The notes below the pieces were generated by a model. It was not told where the DNA came from. It did no database searches and saw only the letters and a list, made by a program, of their open reading frames with translations. Below are positions 19,586-29,213 of a DNA stretch of 64,000 bases, piece after piece. How positions within the stretch are numbered: position 1 is the stretch's first letter; the number at the start of each line of letters is the position of its first letter. This DNA is from Serratia sp. Ag1. Lineage in GTDB: Bacteria > Pseudomonadota > Gammaproteobacteria > Enterobacterales > Enterobacteriaceae. Location of the stretch: contig NZ_JQEI01000003.1 in NCBI RefSeq assembly GCF_000743355.1, forward strand, positions 124,001-188,000. Direction: 5' to 3'. Position numbers and translations under genes: made by a program.

Positions 19586-20524
19586 TCAGTTAAAAGGTTT
19601 CAGATCGACACGCGCCATCATCGCGGCCAACTGCGGGCGATCGGTCACGCCAACGTTGCTCTGGCTGACGGCCAGGGCAGCCACGGCGGTGGCCAAACGT
19701 AAGGTATGCTCGCTGGATTCACGCATCAGCAAGCCGTAGATCAAACCGCCAACCATCGAATCACCGGCTCCCACCGTGCTAACCACCTCACAAGCTGGAG
19801 GTTTGGCGATCCAGGCTCCAGAAGCGTTTACCCACAGCGCACCTTCTGCGCCCAGTGAGATCACTACGTGCGCAATTCCCTGATCGCGCAGCGCGTGAGC
19901 CGCGTCAACCACCTCATCCAAAGTCGGTAATGGGCGACCAGCCCAGATCTCCAATTCACGTCGATTCGGTTTCACCAGCCAAGGTGCGGCTTTCAACCCC
20001 GCCACCAGTGCCTCTCGGCTGCTGTCGAAAATAATGCACGGGCACTGCGCACGTAGGCGGATCATCCACTCGGTGAAGGCTTCTGGTGGTACACCTTCCG
20101 GCAAGCTGCCGCTCACCGCCACCATGTCGAACTGGCCGAGCCAACTCAGAGAGTCGTTCACAAAGCGTTCCCAATCCGGCGGCGTGACTTCAAACCCAGA
20201 GAAGTTGAAATCGGTCACTTCGCCGTCTTTTTCCGTCAGTTTCACGTTGATACGGGTACGCCCCGACACCACTTGAAAACGGTTGGCAATACCCAGATCG
20301 CTGAACAGCAGTTGGAAACCATCCTGATTATCTTTCCCCAGGAAACCGCCGACGGTGACATCAATCCCTAAATCTTTCAGTACCTTGGCAACGTTAATGC
20401 CTTTACCGGCGGCGTGCAGCCCGGCAGTTTTTACCAAGTTAACCTCACCCCGTTCGATCTCCGGGCAGAAGCCCACCAGATCGTAAGCCGGGTTAAGGGT
20501 AATGGTTGCGACTCTTCTGCTCAT
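19586..20524 (-). CDS. fruK: 1-phosphofructokinase FruK
   Basis: 312 residues, a PfkB-family kinase that converts fructose 1-phosphate to fructose 1,6-bisphosphate. [11 protein letters not shown] at the N-terminus, [16 protein letters not shown], and the PfkB signature [18 protein letters not shown] (with its GAGDS anion hole and catalytic Asp) are all present. Its ATG overlaps the fruB stop by four bases, giving coupled translation. Fructose 1-phosphate, its substrate, is also the effector that releases Cra from the operators upstream of fruB. Confidence 0.97.
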   Translation of the reverse strand: MSRRVATITLNPAYDLVGFCPEIERGEVNLVKTAGLHAAGKGINVAKVLKDLGIDVTVGGFLGKDNQDGFQLLFSDLGIANRFQVVSGRTRINVKLTEKDGEVTDFNFSGFEVTPPDWERFVNDSLSWLGQFDMVAVSGSLPEGVPPEAFTEWMIRLRAQCPCIIFDSSREALVAGLKAAPWLVKPNRRELEIWAGRPLPTLDEVVDAAHALRDQGIAHVVISLGAEGALWVNASGAWIAKPPACEVVSTVGAGDSMVGGLIYGLLMRESSEHTLRLATAVAALAVSQSNVGVTDRPQLAAMMARVDLKPFN

Positions 20525-21654
20525 GCCGCACCCTCGCCAAGACCTGTACTGATGGCTTCGCCGATGGCTTTCAGCGCCGCTTCAGCATCATCACCGCTGG
20601 CGGTAAAACGCAACTGATGACCTTTCTTCACTCCCAGCGCGACCACCTTCATCAGGCTGCGGCCATTAGCCGGTTTACCACTGCCGTTGAGGTTAGTGAC
20701 GGTAATTTCACTGGAGAATTGCTTGATCACGTTGACCAGTGCCGTGCCTGGGCGGGCATGCAGGCCGTGTTCGTTACGAATGGTATATTCTGCGCTCAGC
20801 ACCGTACTCTCTTCAGCCACATCGCTGGTGAGCAGTGCCAACAGGGTAGCAGCATCGGCGTTCAGCAAGCGTTCAGCTTGATTGCCTAACAGCAAATCGC
20901 TGAGATGGTTCAGCACCGTCAGCGGTTGCTGATCGGCAATGGCCACAGTCAGCAACAGCGCAACCTGCTCGCCTGCTTCGTCAAAAGCCTGTGCAGGGCG
21001 GCTGAGGGTAACCGCGCTAAGCAGATTGCCTTCAGCGCTGTCACTCAGCCAGATGCCCTGCCCCAGATTCAGCGGCTTGCGGGTGATCACATCGCTGACA
21101 AACCGGGCGTCAACTGCACCGATCTTTTGCAGGCGGCCCGCATTCAGGGCCTGCAACGTCATCAGAGAATCAGCCGCCACGTCCAGCGCGATCAGTGACA
21201 CATCAAACTGCAACTCAGCCGTTTGCTTCTCGCCCATCAGCAAGCTGCGCAACTCTTCTGCTGAAGTGGTCGTTGCCAATTGTGTCGCTACGCTGTCATC
21301 GCTCAGCACGTGCGTCAGCTGACGCAGCAGCGCCAGGTGTTCATCTGAACGGGCAGCAATACCGATCACCACATAGGCAGTTTGCCCTTCTCCCCATTCA
21401 ATCCCCTGTGGAAACTGGAAAACCTGCACCCCGGTGTTCAGCACCAGATCGCGGGTATCGGTAGTGCCGTGTGGAATGGCGATCCCGTTTCCCAGATAAG
21501 TCGAGGTTTGCAGCTCACGCTGCAGCATGCCGTCAACATAGGCGGCGCTGACGCACCCGGCGGAGGTGAGCGCAGCCGCGACCTGCCGGATAGCCTCCTG
21601 TTTACCGCTGGCGGCGGCTCCCAGGTGAATGTCTTGCTGTGACAATTGGAACAT
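20521..21654 (-). CDS. fruB: fructose PTS diphosphoryl transfer protein FruB (EIIA-M-HPr)
   Basis: 377 residues with three parts. The EIIA(Fru) domain carries phospho-acceptor His62 in AIPHGTTD. A central M domain spans about 150-280. A C-terminal FPr domain like HPr carries His299 in [15 protein letters not shown]. Both histidines sit at the E. coli numbers. It relays phosphate from enzyme I to FruA, bypassing HPr. It is the first gene of the operon, and two Cra boxes lie in its 5' region, matching Cra repression in E. coli. Confidence 0.96.
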   Translation of the reverse strand: MFQLSQQDIHLGAAASGKQEAIRQVAAALTSAGCVSAAYVDGMLQRELQTSTYLGNGIAIPHGTTDTRDLVLNTGVQVFQFPQGIEWGEGQTAYVVIGIAARSDEHLALLRQLTHVLSDDSVATQLATTTSAEELRSLLMGEKQTAELQFDVSLIALDVAADSLMTLQALNAGRLQKIGAVDARFVSDVITRKPLNLGQGIWLSDSAEGNLLSAVTLSRPAQAFDEAGEQVALLLTVAIADQQPLTVLNHLSDLLLGNQAERLLNADAATLLALLTSDVAEESTVLSAEYTIRNEHGLHARPGTALVNVIKQFSSEITVTNLNGSGKPANGRSLMKVVALGVKKGHQLRFTASGDDAEAALKAIGEAISTGLGEGAA

Positions 21655-21674
21655 GATTCTCCTCTCTTGCTGAA

Positions 21675-21689
21675 TTGAATCGTTTCAGC
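21675..21689 (-). promoter_or_regulatory. Cra (FruR) operator, fruB-proximal
   Basis: TTGAATCGTTTCAGC, read in reverse as GCTGAAACGATTCAA, fits the Cra consensus (TGAAWCGNTTCA-like core) about 20 bases upstream of the fruB start. Cra released by fructose 1-phosphate would derepress fruBKA. Confidence 0.8.
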
Positions 21690-21742
21690 TCTATAGGGAA
21701 AAAGGAGCGTTACCAGAGTCGGATCAGTCCGTCCGATAACGC

Positions 21743-21754
21743 TGAAACGTTTCA
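21743..21754 (-). promoter_or_regulatory. Cra (FruR) operator, fruB-distal
   Basis: TGAAACGTTTCA is a perfect 12-bp palindrome of the Cra type, about 65 bases from the proximal box. The pair resembles the two-operator arrangement of the E. coli fru promoter. Confidence 0.82.
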
Positions 21755-21891
21755 ATCAGTGTGGAATCAGGTATTATCGAAAGCAAGTTTTCTTCATACT
21801 GATATGATGTTTTTTTGACACTGCGCACATTTAGCCCATAGATAGCCGCAAAATGGCCTACTATGCTGAAGCACTGCTGAAGGAGAAAAGT

Positions 21892-22359
21892 ATGATGGTA
21901 GCCACTGGCGTTGGCGTGATTATCGTAAACCCACAGGGCCACATTTTGCTGGGGAAACGCTGTGGTTCTCACGCTCCTTTCTGGTCGATTCCCGGTGGCC
22001 ACCTGGATGCTGGAGAAACCTTTGAACAATGCGCCCAGCGCGAAGTTGCTGAAGAAACCGGGCTACTGATTGCTCCTCCGCAATTGATTGGTATCAGCAA
22101 TAATTTGCAAACCTGGCGAGCGGAAGGCAAACATACCGTCTCCATCTGTATGCTGGTTCAGCACCCAGGTGGCAACCCAGAACTGAAAGAACCAGAAAAA
22201 TGTGCCGAATGGCGTTGGTGCTCCCCCACCGCCCTGCCGGAACCGCATTTTGAAGCCAGCCGCACCGCGATCGCCTTATGGCTGAGTGGTAAAACCTATA
22301 CCCCCACAATCTGCAGCGTATTTTCCGCAGAAAAGACTTTTTACCCCAATCCTGATTGA
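21892..22359 (+). CDS. Nudix hydrolase
   Basis: 155 residues with a perfect Nudix box: GHLDAGETFEQCAQREVAEE and the following TGL match G-x5-E-x7-REU-x-EE-x-G-U. Family members hydrolyse nucleoside diphosphates linked to another moiety. The N-terminus (MMVATGVGVIIVNPQGHILLGKR) and SIPGGHL suggest the MutT/NUDT15-like branch, which cleans up modified or surplus nucleotides; the substrate cannot be read from sequence. The ATG at 21892 has an AGGAG six bases upstream; the open frame to 21853 lacks one. In E. coli setB directly follows the fru genes, so this gene is an addition. Confidence 0.87.
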   Translation: MMVATGVGVIIVNPQGHILLGKRCGSHAPFWSIPGGHLDAGETFEQCAQREVAEETGLLIAPPQLIGISNNLQTWRAEGKHTVSICMLVQHPGGNPELKEPEKCAEWRWCSPTALPEPHFEASRTAIALWLSGKTYTPTICSVFSAEKTFYPNPD

Positions 22360-22380
22360 AACCGTTTTTTGTTTTTTTTA

Positions 22381-22408
22381 AAAACGCGTACTCTACGCGC
22401 GACTTTTT
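22381..22408 (+). terminator. possible terminator between the Nudix gene and setB
   Basis: CGCGTA (22385-22390) and TACGCG (22394-22399) form a tight stem with a three-base loop. It is preceded by A-rich sequence and followed after four bases by five T residues. It lies in the leader of setB, so it could also act as a leader structure. Confidence 0.4.
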
Positions 22409-22433
22409 CTTTATTGGCTATTTGCTCACCACT

Positions 22434-23612
22434 ATGCGTACTTCAACTGCGATAACTCGACGTTTGCCCGATCTCACTTCGCTGGCATTTATTGTTGTGG
22501 CTTTCCTCACTGGCATTGCTGGTGCCTTGCAAACCCCCACGTTAAGCCTGTTTCTTTCTACCGAAGTGAACGTCCGCCCAAGCATGGTCGGCTTATTCTT
22601 TACCGGCAGCGCCGTGATCGGCATTTTGGTCAGCCAGTTTCTTGCCCGCCGTTCAGACAGAAAAGGCGATCGCAAATCGCTGATTTTTCTCTGTTGCATG
22701 CTGGGTGCCTTGGCCTGCGCGCTATTCGCCTGGAACCGCAACTATTATCTGCTGCTGTTTGTCGGTGTGCTGCTGAGCAGCTTCGGTTCCACCGCCAACC
22801 CGCAGATGTTTGCGCTGGCACGTGAACACGCCGAACGCACTGGGCGGGAAGCGGTCATGTTCAGTTCGATCCTGCGCGCACAGGTGTCACTGGCCTGGGT
22901 GATTGGCCCGCCGATCGCCTTTGCTCTGGCATTAGGGTTTGGCTTTCAGGTGATGTATCTGGCCGCGGCGGCTACTTTTATCATCTGTGGTGCCCTGGTG
23001 TGGAAAACGCTGCCCTCGATGCCAAAAACCCCGGCAACCAAGGGCACCACGCTGGAAGCCCCGCGCCAAAACCGCCGCGATGCGCTACTGTTATTCGCCG
23101 CTTGCACTCTGATGTGGACTGCCAACGGTATGTACCTGATCAATATGCCGCTGTATGTGGTGCAAGAACTGCGCTTGCCAGAAAAACTGGCTGGGATCCT
23201 GATGGGCACCGCAGCCGGGCTGGAGATCCCAACCATGTTGTTAGCCGGAATGGTGGCCAAACGTTTCGGTAAACGCTGCCTGATGCGCAGCGCGGTGATC
23301 GCTGGCGTGCTGTTTTACACCGGGCTGTTGTTCATTACCGGAGCTTGGCAGTTGGTTGCCCTGCAATTGCTGAACGCGCTGTTTATTGGCGTGTTGGCAG
23401 GCATCGGCATGCTCTACTTTCAGGATCTGATGCCAGGTCAGGCTGGCGCGGCTACCACACTATTTACCAATACCACTCGCGTTGGCTGGATTATTGCTGG
23501 CTCGATTGCCGGTTCGGTTGCCGAAATCTGGAACTACCATGCGGTATTTTATTCCGCGCTGGCGATGGTGGTAGGTGCAGTGCTGTGTCTGTGGCGGCTC
23601 AAAAACGCCTAA
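22434..23612 (+). CDS. setB: sugar efflux transporter SetB
   Basis: 392 residues of the major facilitator superfamily with 12 predicted transmembrane helices. GIAGALQTPTLSLFL, the cytoplasmic RRSDRKGDRKSL loop, FSSILRAQVSLAWVIGPP and MLYFQDLMPGQAGAATTLFTN closely match E. coli SetB, which exports lactose, glucose and related sugars. I chose the ATG at 22434 (MRTSTAITRRLPDLTS) because the E. coli protein begins comparably; the frame is open 26 codons further upstream, through a hairpin, and no candidate has a strong ribosome-binding site. It lies between the fru operon and yeiW as in E. coli. Confidence 0.92.
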   Translation: MRTSTAITRRLPDLTSLAFIVVAFLTGIAGALQTPTLSLFLSTEVNVRPSMVGLFFTGSAVIGILVSQFLARRSDRKGDRKSLIFLCCMLGALACALFAWNRNYYLLLFVGVLLSSFGSTANPQMFALAREHAERTGREAVMFSSILRAQVSLAWVIGPPIAFALALGFGFQVMYLAAAATFIICGALVWKTLPSMPKTPATKGTTLEAPRQNRRDALLLFAACTLMWTANGMYLINMPLYVVQELRLPEKLAGILMGTAAGLEIPTMLLAGMVAKRFGKRCLMRSAVIAGVLFYTGLLFITGAWQLVALQLLNALFIGVLAGIGMLYFQDLMPGQAGAATTLFTNTTRVGWIIAGSIAGSVAEIWNYHAVFYSALAMVVGAVLCLWRLKNA

Positions 23613-23616
23613 GAGC

Positions 23617-23871
23617 CTAGGGCGCAGTATCAACCTCTAGCTTTGCCAGATAGATTAACGCTTCGTCACGGCGATCGTGGCACATCTCATGGCTGGCCTG
23701 TAGGCTGCCGCAAACGCGGGGCCGCAGGGGTGAATGAAACAGGCCACAACGCAGTTGCTGATCCAGGTGAATGCAGCGGGTGTTCGCCGGTTTACCATTG
23801 GGCATGCCGGGGATTGGGCTGGAAATTGACGGTGCTATACAGCAAGCGCCACAGTCGGGACGGCAATCCAT
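23617..23871 (-). CDS. yeiW: YeiW, small CxxCxxCC-type metal-binding protein (UPF0153)
   Basis: 84 residues of the YkgJ/UPF0153 zinc- or iron-chelating family. It begins [11 protein letters not shown], and further cysteines occur at RCIHLD, RCGLF, VCGSL and EMC. The ATG at 23871 has an AGGAG upstream and matches the E. coli start; the open frame to 23991 adds 40 unrelated residues. The biochemical role is not known. It is convergent with setB, four bases apart. Confidence 0.88.
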   Translation of the reverse strand: MDCRPDCGACCIAPSISSPIPGMPNGKPANTRCIHLDQQLRCGLFHSPLRPRVCGSLQASHEMCHDRRDEALIYLAKLEVDTAP

Positions 23872-24061
23872 CGGTGCATCTCCTGGTGGCTGGCGAATTG
23901 AAGCCGGACAATAGCAGCACACGGTGATTGCCGCCAGCACAATCCGGCTCACACCAGGATTTTCCTTCCCTTGAGTTTTGCTGCAACACATCCACAGATC
24001 TGCTCTCGCGTAGAAACAGCAAAAAACCCCTATTTACACACTTAATTAGCACATATTTCCC

Positions 24062-24103
24062 TTTACATGCACATATTGCGCAATGTACTATTAAGCTAGT
24101 ACA
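24062..24103 (+). promoter_or_regulatory. mtr promoter overlapped by a TrpR-type operator
   Basis: A TTTACA -35 (24062-24067) is followed after 18 bases by a TACTAT -10 (24086-24091). Overlapping the -10 is TGTACTATTAAGCTAGTACA (24084-24103), whose outer seven bases on each side are inverted repeats. It closely matches trp operators with their CTAGT/ACTAG half sites. In E. coli mtr is repressed by TrpR with tryptophan. The ribosome-binding site AGGAG lies at about 24131. Confidence 0.75.
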
Positions 24104-24141
24104 AGAGAACTCAAACATCATCAGGTTATTCAGGAGCCACA

Positions 24142-25386
24142 ATGTCCACGGACACCCCCCAGAAGCTTTCCCGCCCTTCCATTCTCGGTGGCGCAATGAT
24201 TATTGCGGGTACCGCAGTCGGGGCCGGTATGTTCTCCATTCCGATTGTCACCTCTGGCGTGTGGTTTGGCGGCTCGATTGCATTGCTGATTTATACCTGG
24301 GCCTGCATGCTGATTTCTGGCCTGATGATCCTTGAAGCAACGCTCAACTACCCGACCGGTGCCAGCTTCCATACCATTGTCAAAGACCTGCTGGGTAAAG
24401 GCTGGAATACCCTCAACGGCCTGTCCATCACCTTTGTACTGTACATTCTGACCTATGCCTATATCTCGGCGGGGGGATCGATCATCGCCCATACGCTGGA
24501 AGGTATTGTGGGCACCAATCAGGCTGTTGCCGGATTGGTCTTTGCCGTTTTGGTGGCGTTTATCGTCTGGCTGTCAACCCGGGCGGTGGATCGCCTGAGC
24601 ACCATTCTGATTGGCGGTATGGTGATCACTTTCGTGATGTCGGTTGGCGACATGTTTACCCACGTCCAACCTGCGGTGCTGTTCAACCGTGGCGACACCA
24701 GCGCCAGCTATCTGCCCTATGCCTTGGCGGCCCTGCCTTATCTGTTAACCTCATTCGGTTACCACGGCAACGTGCCGGGGTTGGTAAAGTATTATCACCA
24801 AGACAGCCGCGCCGTGGTGCGCAGCCTGGTTTATGGCACCCTGCTGGCGCTGGGGATTTACATCCTGTGGCAGTATGTGATTCAGGGCAATATCCCACGC
24901 GATGCGTTCAAACAGGTGATCGCCGAGGGCGGCAACATCGGCAGCCTGCTCAAGCAGATGGGGAGCGTTTCCAGCAGCCAGATGGTTGGCCAATTGCTCA
25001 GCGCCTTCTCTTATATGGCACTGGCCAGCTCTTTCCTTGGGGTTTCACTGGGATTGTTCGACTATCTGGCTGATTTCTTCAAGTTCAGTGATAACACCGC
25101 TGGCCGCACCCAATCGGCGCTGGTGACGTTTGTGCCCCCAACCCTGGCAGCCCTGCTGTTCCCGAACGGTTTCCTGTACGCCATCGGTTTTGCTGGCCTG
25201 GCAGCCACCATCTGGGCGGTGATCGTTCCTGCTATGATGGCCCGTGCCAGCCGCCGCCGCTTTCCGCAGGCAGCGTATCGTGCCCCCGGTGGCCATGGCA
25301 TGATCCTGTTTATCATTCTGTTTGGCGCGATCAACGCCGTTGCTCACCTGCTCACGCTGCTGAATATGCTGCCAGTATTTAAATAA
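24142..25386 (+). CDS. mtr: Mtr-type high-affinity tryptophan permease
   Basis: 414 residues of the hydroxy/aromatic amino acid permease family, 11 predicted membrane helices. It imports tryptophan and indole with protons. [53 protein letters not shown] and [21 protein letters not shown] track E. coli Mtr more closely than TnaB or TyrP. The TrpR-like operator overlapping the promoter fits. In E. coli mtr is far away, so its position between yeiW and efpL is a difference in gene order. Confidence 0.9.
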   Translation: MSTDTPQKLSRPSILGGAMIIAGTAVGAGMFSIPIVTSGVWFGGSIALLIYTWACMLISGLMILEATLNYPTGASFHTIVKDLLGKGWNTLNGLSITFVLYILTYAYISAGGSIIAHTLEGIVGTNQAVAGLVFAVLVAFIVWLSTRAVDRLSTILIGGMVITFVMSVGDMFTHVQPAVLFNRGDTSASYLPYALAALPYLLTSFGYHGNVPGLVKYYHQDSRAVVRSLVYGTLLALGIYILWQYVIQGNIPRDAFKQVIAEGGNIGSLLKQMGSVSSSQMVGQLLSAFSYMALASSFLGVSLGLFDYLADFFKFSDNTAGRTQSALVTFVPPTLAALLFPNGFLYAIGFAGLAATIWAVIVPAMMARASRRRFPQAAYRAPGGHGMILFIILFGAINAVAHLLTLLNMLPVFK

Positions 25387-25398
25387 AAACCACTTACC

Positions 25399-25420
25399 GA
25401 GGGTGACGTTCGTCGCCCTC
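25399..25420 (+). terminator. hairpin after mtr, possible terminator
   Basis: GAGGGTGACG pairs with CGTCGCCCTC (one G-T pair) with a two-base loop, 12 bases past the mtr stop. No U-run follows, so it may be an RNA-stabilising stem rather than an intrinsic terminator. Confidence 0.4.
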
Positions 25421-25528
25421 TGCGTTCTCTGTATTCCCCACTCTTTTTGCGCGCGGCTCTTGCCTGCAAAGCGTGGTACGAGTAACTTGTCGCAACATCT
25501 CAACACTCCTTATCGACAGGTTATTCCA

Positions 25529-26101
25529 ATGGCAAGAGCTAACGAAATCAAGCGTGGCATGGCGATCAACTACAACGGCAAACTGCTGTTGGTGAAAGAC
25601 ATTGATGTCCAAAGCCCAACCGCACGTGGGGCCAACACCCTTTACAAAATGCGTTTCTCCGACGTGCGTACCGGACTCAAGGTGGAAGAACGTTTTAAAG
25701 GTGACGATATTCTGGACACCATTACCCTGTCGCGTCGCAAGGTGAATTTCTCCTACATCGATGGCGAAGAATATGTGTTTATGGATGACGAAGACTACAC
25801 ACCGTATATCTTCAAAAAAGATCAGATCGAAGACGAACTGCTGTTTATCCCTGAAGCAGGCTTGCCGGGCATGCAAGTATTAACGCTGGATGGCCAGGTG
25901 CTGGCGCTGGAACTGCCGCAAACCGTGGATATGGAAATTGTCGAAACCGCGCCGGGTATCAAAGGGGCTTCTGCCAGCGCCCGTAACAAACCGGCCACTA
26001 TGACCACTGGCTTGACCATTCTGGTACCGGAATACCTCAGCCCTGGTGACAAAATCCGCATTCATATTGCCGAGCGCCGTTATATGGGCCGCGCTGACTA
26101 A
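25529..26101 (+). CDS. efpL: elongation factor P-like protein EfpL (YeiP)
   Basis: 190 residues with the three beta-barrel domains of EF-P. EfpL helps ribosomes through proline-rich and other stalling motifs. The domain I loop reads [12 protein letters not shown] with Arg33 at its tip, the feature that separates EfpL from lysylated [15 protein letters not shown] and [25 protein letters not shown] mark domains II and III. I chose the ATG at 25529 ([10 protein letters not shown]) by family length; the open frame to 25403 gives 42 unrelated residues. Together with setB-yeiW upstream and yeiQ-yeiR downstream it keeps E. coli order. Confidence 0.95.
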   Translation: MARANEIKRGMAINYNGKLLLVKDIDVQSPTARGANTLYKMRFSDVRTGLKVEERFKGDDILDTITLSRRKVNFSYIDGEEYVFMDDEDYTPYIFKKDQIEDELLFIPEAGLPGMQVLTLDGQVLALELPQTVDMEIVETAPGIKGASASARNKPATMTTGLTILVPEYLSPGDKIRIHIAERRYMGRAD

Positions 26102-26109
26102 TTGTGCTT

Positions 26110-26131
26110 CAGGGCGCAGCGGTGCGCCCTG
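26110..26131. terminator. hairpin between convergent efpL and uxuA
   Basis: CAGGGCGCA (26110-26118) and TGCGCCCTG (26123-26131) form a perfect 9-bp stem with a four-base loop midway between the two convergent stops. Runs of U are weak on both sides. Confidence 0.5.
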
Positions 26132-26142
26132 CCTTCACAACC

Positions 26143-27333
26143 TTACAAGAGTTCTGGGAAGAAACGCCGCTTCAGCGCCAGCTCCACGCCACGGATTTCC
26201 GCTAACCCCTTCAAACGACCAATCGCCGAATAGCCCGGGTTGGTTTTCTTTTTCAGATCGTCCAGCATCTGGTGACCATGATCGGGCCGCATCGGGATTG
26301 GCCGACGATCGCCAGCCTGCAAGCGGCGCTGCTCTTCGGCCAGAATGGCCTCGATCACTGACACCATATCCACATCCCCTTGCAGATGCGCACCTTCATG
26401 GAAGGTTTTCGGGTTCTGTTCGCGGCAGGTGGCACGCAGATGGGTAAAGTGAATACGATCGCCGAAGGTTTCAATCATCCGCACCAGATCGTTATCCGCA
26501 CGCACGCCGTAGGAGCCAGTGCACATGGTGAAACCATTGTGAATGCTGTCAACGGTCTCTTTCAGCCACTGCATGTCTTCAATGGTGGAAACAATGCGCG
26601 GCAGACCGAGGATTGGGCGTGGCGGATCGTCTGGATGCACCGCTAGGCGTATACCCACTTCTTCTGCCACCGGCACAATCGCACGCAAAAACAGCGCCAT
26701 GTTCTCACGCAGTTGGGCTTTATCGATATGATCATATTCGGCCAAGCGCGCGCGGAACTGTTCAAGCGTATAGCCCTCTTCCGCCCCCGGCAAACCTGCG
26801 ATAATGTTACTGGTCAGCTTGGCAATCTCTGCCACACTCATCGCGTTGAAGTAAGCCTGCGCCTCGGTTTTTTCTTCAGCGGTATAGTCTTTTTCAGCCC
26901 CCGAACGCTGCAGGATATGCAGATCAAAAGCGGCAAAAGCAATTTGATCAAAACGCAGTGCTTTGGAACCATCCGGCAATAAATACTCCAGATCGGTGCG
27001 CGTCCAGTCGAGGATCGGCATAAAGTTGTAGCACACGGTATCAATGCCACAGGCCGCCAGATTACGCAGTGACTGCTGATAATTGGCGATATGACGCTGA
27101 TAGTTGCCGCTGTGGGTTTTGATCTCCTCGTGTACCGGGATGCTTTCCACTACCGACCACACCAATCCTTTCTCCGCCAGCAAAGCCTGACGCGCTTTTA
27201 TTTCCTCAACCGGCCACACTTCGCCGTTAGGAATATGATGCAACGCCGTGACCACACCCGTAGCCCCGGCCTGACGTACATCATCCAGCGAAACCGGATC
27301 GTTTGGCCCGTACCAACGCCATGTTTGTTCCAT
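26143..27333 (-). CDS. uxuA: mannonate dehydratase UxuA
   Basis: 396 residues. It dehydrates D-mannonate to 2-keto-3-deoxygluconate in glucuronate breakdown. The N-terminus [47 protein letters not shown] (with catalytic/metal His and Asp), [16 protein letters not shown] and [13 protein letters not shown] are all family signatures. It is divergent from yeiQ across 351 bases. In E. coli uxuA is followed by uxuB elsewhere on the map; here the partner oxidoreductase would be the divergently transcribed YeiQ. Confidence 0.96.
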   Translation of the reverse strand: MEQTWRWYGPNDPVSLDDVRQAGATGVVTALHHIPNGEVWPVEEIKARQALLAEKGLVWSVVESIPVHEEIKTHSGNYQRHIANYQQSLRNLAACGIDTVCYNFMPILDWTRTDLEYLLPDGSKALRFDQIAFAAFDLHILQRSGAEKDYTAEEKTEAQAYFNAMSVAEIAKLTSNIIAGLPGAEEGYTLEQFRARLAEYDHIDKAQLRENMALFLRAIVPVAEEVGIRLAVHPDDPPRPILGLPRIVSTIEDMQWLKETVDSIHNGFTMCTGSYGVRADNDLVRMIETFGDRIHFTHLRATCREQNPKTFHEGAHLQGDVDMVSVIEAILAEEQRRLQAGDRRPIPMRPDHGHQMLDDLKKKTNPGYSAIGRLKGLAEIRGVELALKRRFFPELL

Positions 27334-27684
27334 AGATTTATCCTTGTAAGAGTCGCTGAGTTATCTGCAATTTTGCCCCCGTAGTGAAGCCAATCGCAAA
27401 ATCAGATCAATCTTGTTATACCACATTGAGATAGATATCATTTATCTTTAACCTTACTCTTTAGCCACATGCTGTCAAAGTAGAAACCTTGGTGGGTTGA
27501 TCCAACTCACGCTTCTGGCTTATTTTGGCACAAGTCATTTTATTCACCCCGCTATCGCCCTAGAGTAGCGGCAGATGATAACACGTAGAAACCGGCGCAT
27601 CGGCGACAGACTGCGCACGGCAAACTGGTCTGATAACTTTGTGCAAGCTACCGGCCAGGACTTTCTCTTGCAATGGAGCCATTC
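27334..27684. promoter_or_regulatory. divergent uxuA-yeiQ control region with a UxuR/ExuR-like box
   Basis: 351 bases with no ORF. TTGTTATACCAC (27413-27424) matches the palindromic core TTGGTATACCAA of UxuR/ExuR operators at 10 of 12 positions. Another TTGG/CCAA inverted pair occurs around 27490-27506 but is less convincing. A hexuronate-responsive GntR repressor acting here would couple the two genes; this is inference from the motif. Confidence 0.45.
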
Positions 27685-29166
27685 ATGAAGACTATCGCCA
27701 ACTCATCGCTGCCTGCCGAAGTGCAACAACCGCAGTACGATCGCCGCCTGCTGCGTAGCCGTATTGTGCATTTGGGCTTCGGGGCCTTTCATCGTGCTCA
27801 TCAGGCGCTGCTGACGGATCGTGTGCTCAATCGCCAAGGTGGTGACTGGGGGATCTGTGAAATCAGCCTGTTCGGCGGCGATAAGCTGTTTCAAACCCTG
27901 CGTGCTCAGGAGCATCTTTACACTGTGCTGGAGAAAGGAGCGGCGGGTAATCAGGCGATCGTTATCGGTGCTGTTCACGAGAGTGTGCACCGTAAACTGG
28001 AAGGCATTGATGCCGTTTTGGAAAAGCTGGCCGAACCGCAGGTGGCGATCGTTTCAATGACTATTACGGAAAAGGGTTACTGTATCGAACCTGGCAGCGG
28101 TCAGTTAGACCTGCAGCACGATGGCATCAGGGCCGATCTGGCCGATCCAGCCCACCCCATCACGGTGCCGGGGATTCTGGTTGAAGCGCTGTATCGGCGG
28201 CGACAGCGTAATCTGCCTGCTTTTAGCGTTCTCTCTTGCGACAATATTCCAGAAAACGGCCACGTGGTGCGCAATGCAGTTATCGGTTTGGCACAGGCCC
28301 GCGATCGGCAACTGGCAGAATGGATCACCAACCACGTCACTTTCCCCAGCACCATGGTCGATCGTATCGTTCCCGCCAGCACGCCGGAAACGCTGGGTGA
28401 AATTGCCACCGCATTGGGCGGGGTGCGCGATGAATGCGCCATCGCCTGCGAGCCTTTTATCCAATGGGTAGTCGAGGATAACTTCGTGGCTGGCCGCCCA
28501 GAGTGGGAAGCCGCAGGCGTGCAACTGGTGGATGACGTCTTGCCGTTCGAGCAGATGAAATTGCGCATGCTGAACGGTAGCCACTCGTTTCTGGCTTATC
28601 TCGGCTATCTGGGGGGGTATCAGCACATCAATGACTGCATGGCGGACGAATATTACCGCCGCGCCGCTTACCACCTGATGCTGCACGAACAGGCCCCGAC
28701 ACTGCAAGTGAGCGGTATTGATCTGGCCGCCTATGCCGATCGGCTGATCGCACGTTACAGCAACCCGGCGCTGCAACACCGCACCTGGCAGATCGCGATG
28801 GACGGCACGCAGAAGCTGCCACAGCGTATGCTGGATTCCATCCGCTGGCATCTGCAGCATGGCGGCAGCTATGCCGGGCTGGCTCTGGGAGTGGCGGGCT
28901 GGATGCGCTACGTTGGCGGTATTGACGATGCCGGGCAGCCGATTGATATCCGCGATCCGATGCTGGCAACGCTGCAGCAAGTGGTCAGTGGTTCACCGGA
29001 CGGTGAACAGCGCGTTGCTGCGTTGCTGGCGATCAAAGGCGTTTTCGGCGAACAATTACCTGCAGATGAGAAGTTTGTTGCAACCGTAACGAAAGCTTAT
29101 CTTTCATTGCGCGATCGCGGTGCGCGTCAGACGGTGAAGGAATGGATTACGGCTCAAGTTTCCTGA
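27685..29166 (+). CDS. yeiQ: YeiQ, fructuronate reductase/mannitol dehydrogenase family oxidoreductase
   Basis: 493 residues of the polyol-specific long-chain dehydrogenase family. RIVHLGFGAFHRAHQALL holds the N-terminal NAD-binding loop. Conserved landmarks include SMTITEKGYC, SCDNIPENGHV and the C-terminal-domain KLRMLNGSHSFLAYLGYL with its catalytic lysine. It is closer to E. coli YeiQ (TDRVLN, GGDWGICEISLF) than to UxuB. Linkage to uxuA implies it interconverts fructuronate and mannonate, though YeiQ specificity is not well established. The ATG at 27685 has a GGAG six bases upstream and was preferred over 27673. Confidence 0.9.
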   Translation: MKTIANSSLPAEVQQPQYDRRLLRSRIVHLGFGAFHRAHQALLTDRVLNRQGGDWGICEISLFGGDKLFQTLRAQEHLYTVLEKGAAGNQAIVIGAVHESVHRKLEGIDAVLEKLAEPQVAIVSMTITEKGYCIEPGSGQLDLQHDGIRADLADPAHPITVPGILVEALYRRRQRNLPAFSVLSCDNIPENGHVVRNAVIGLAQARDRQLAEWITNHVTFPSTMVDRIVPASTPETLGEIATALGGVRDECAIACEPFIQWVVEDNFVAGRPEWEAAGVQLVDDVLPFEQMKLRMLNGSHSFLAYLGYLGGYQHINDCMADEYYRRAAYHLMLHEQAPTLQVSGIDLAAYADRLIARYSNPALQHRTWQIAMDGTQKLPQRMLDSIRWHLQHGGSYAGLALGVAGWMRYVGGIDDAGQPIDIRDPMLATLQQVVSGSPDGEQRVAALLAIKGVFGEQLPADEKFVATVTKAYLSLRDRGARQTVKEWITAQVS

Positions 29167-29176
29167 TTTTTAGGAG

Positions 29177-29204
29177 GTCATGCCGGGCAAAAGCCCGGCA
29201 TGAC
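29177..29204. repeat. perfect 12-bp inverted repeat after yeiQ
   Basis: GTCATGCCGGGC and GCCCGGCATGAC flank an AAAA loop, eleven bases past the yeiQ stop and nine bases before the convergent fimbrial-like stop. There is no U-run on the plus side and only a broken one on the minus side. It could be a terminator used in both directions or a solitary REP-like element. Confidence 0.6.
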
Positions 29205-29213
29205 ACAAGCGAC

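Noticed and set aside
24000-24083. TyrR boxes upstream of mtr
   Set aside because: TTTACA-like halves occur but no TGTAAA-N6-TTTACA pair with proper spacing could be made out.
28105-28980. 291-codon minus-strand frame inside yeiQ
   Set aside because: Fully antisense to yeiQ, which has full-length family similarity; composition is that of a shadow frame.
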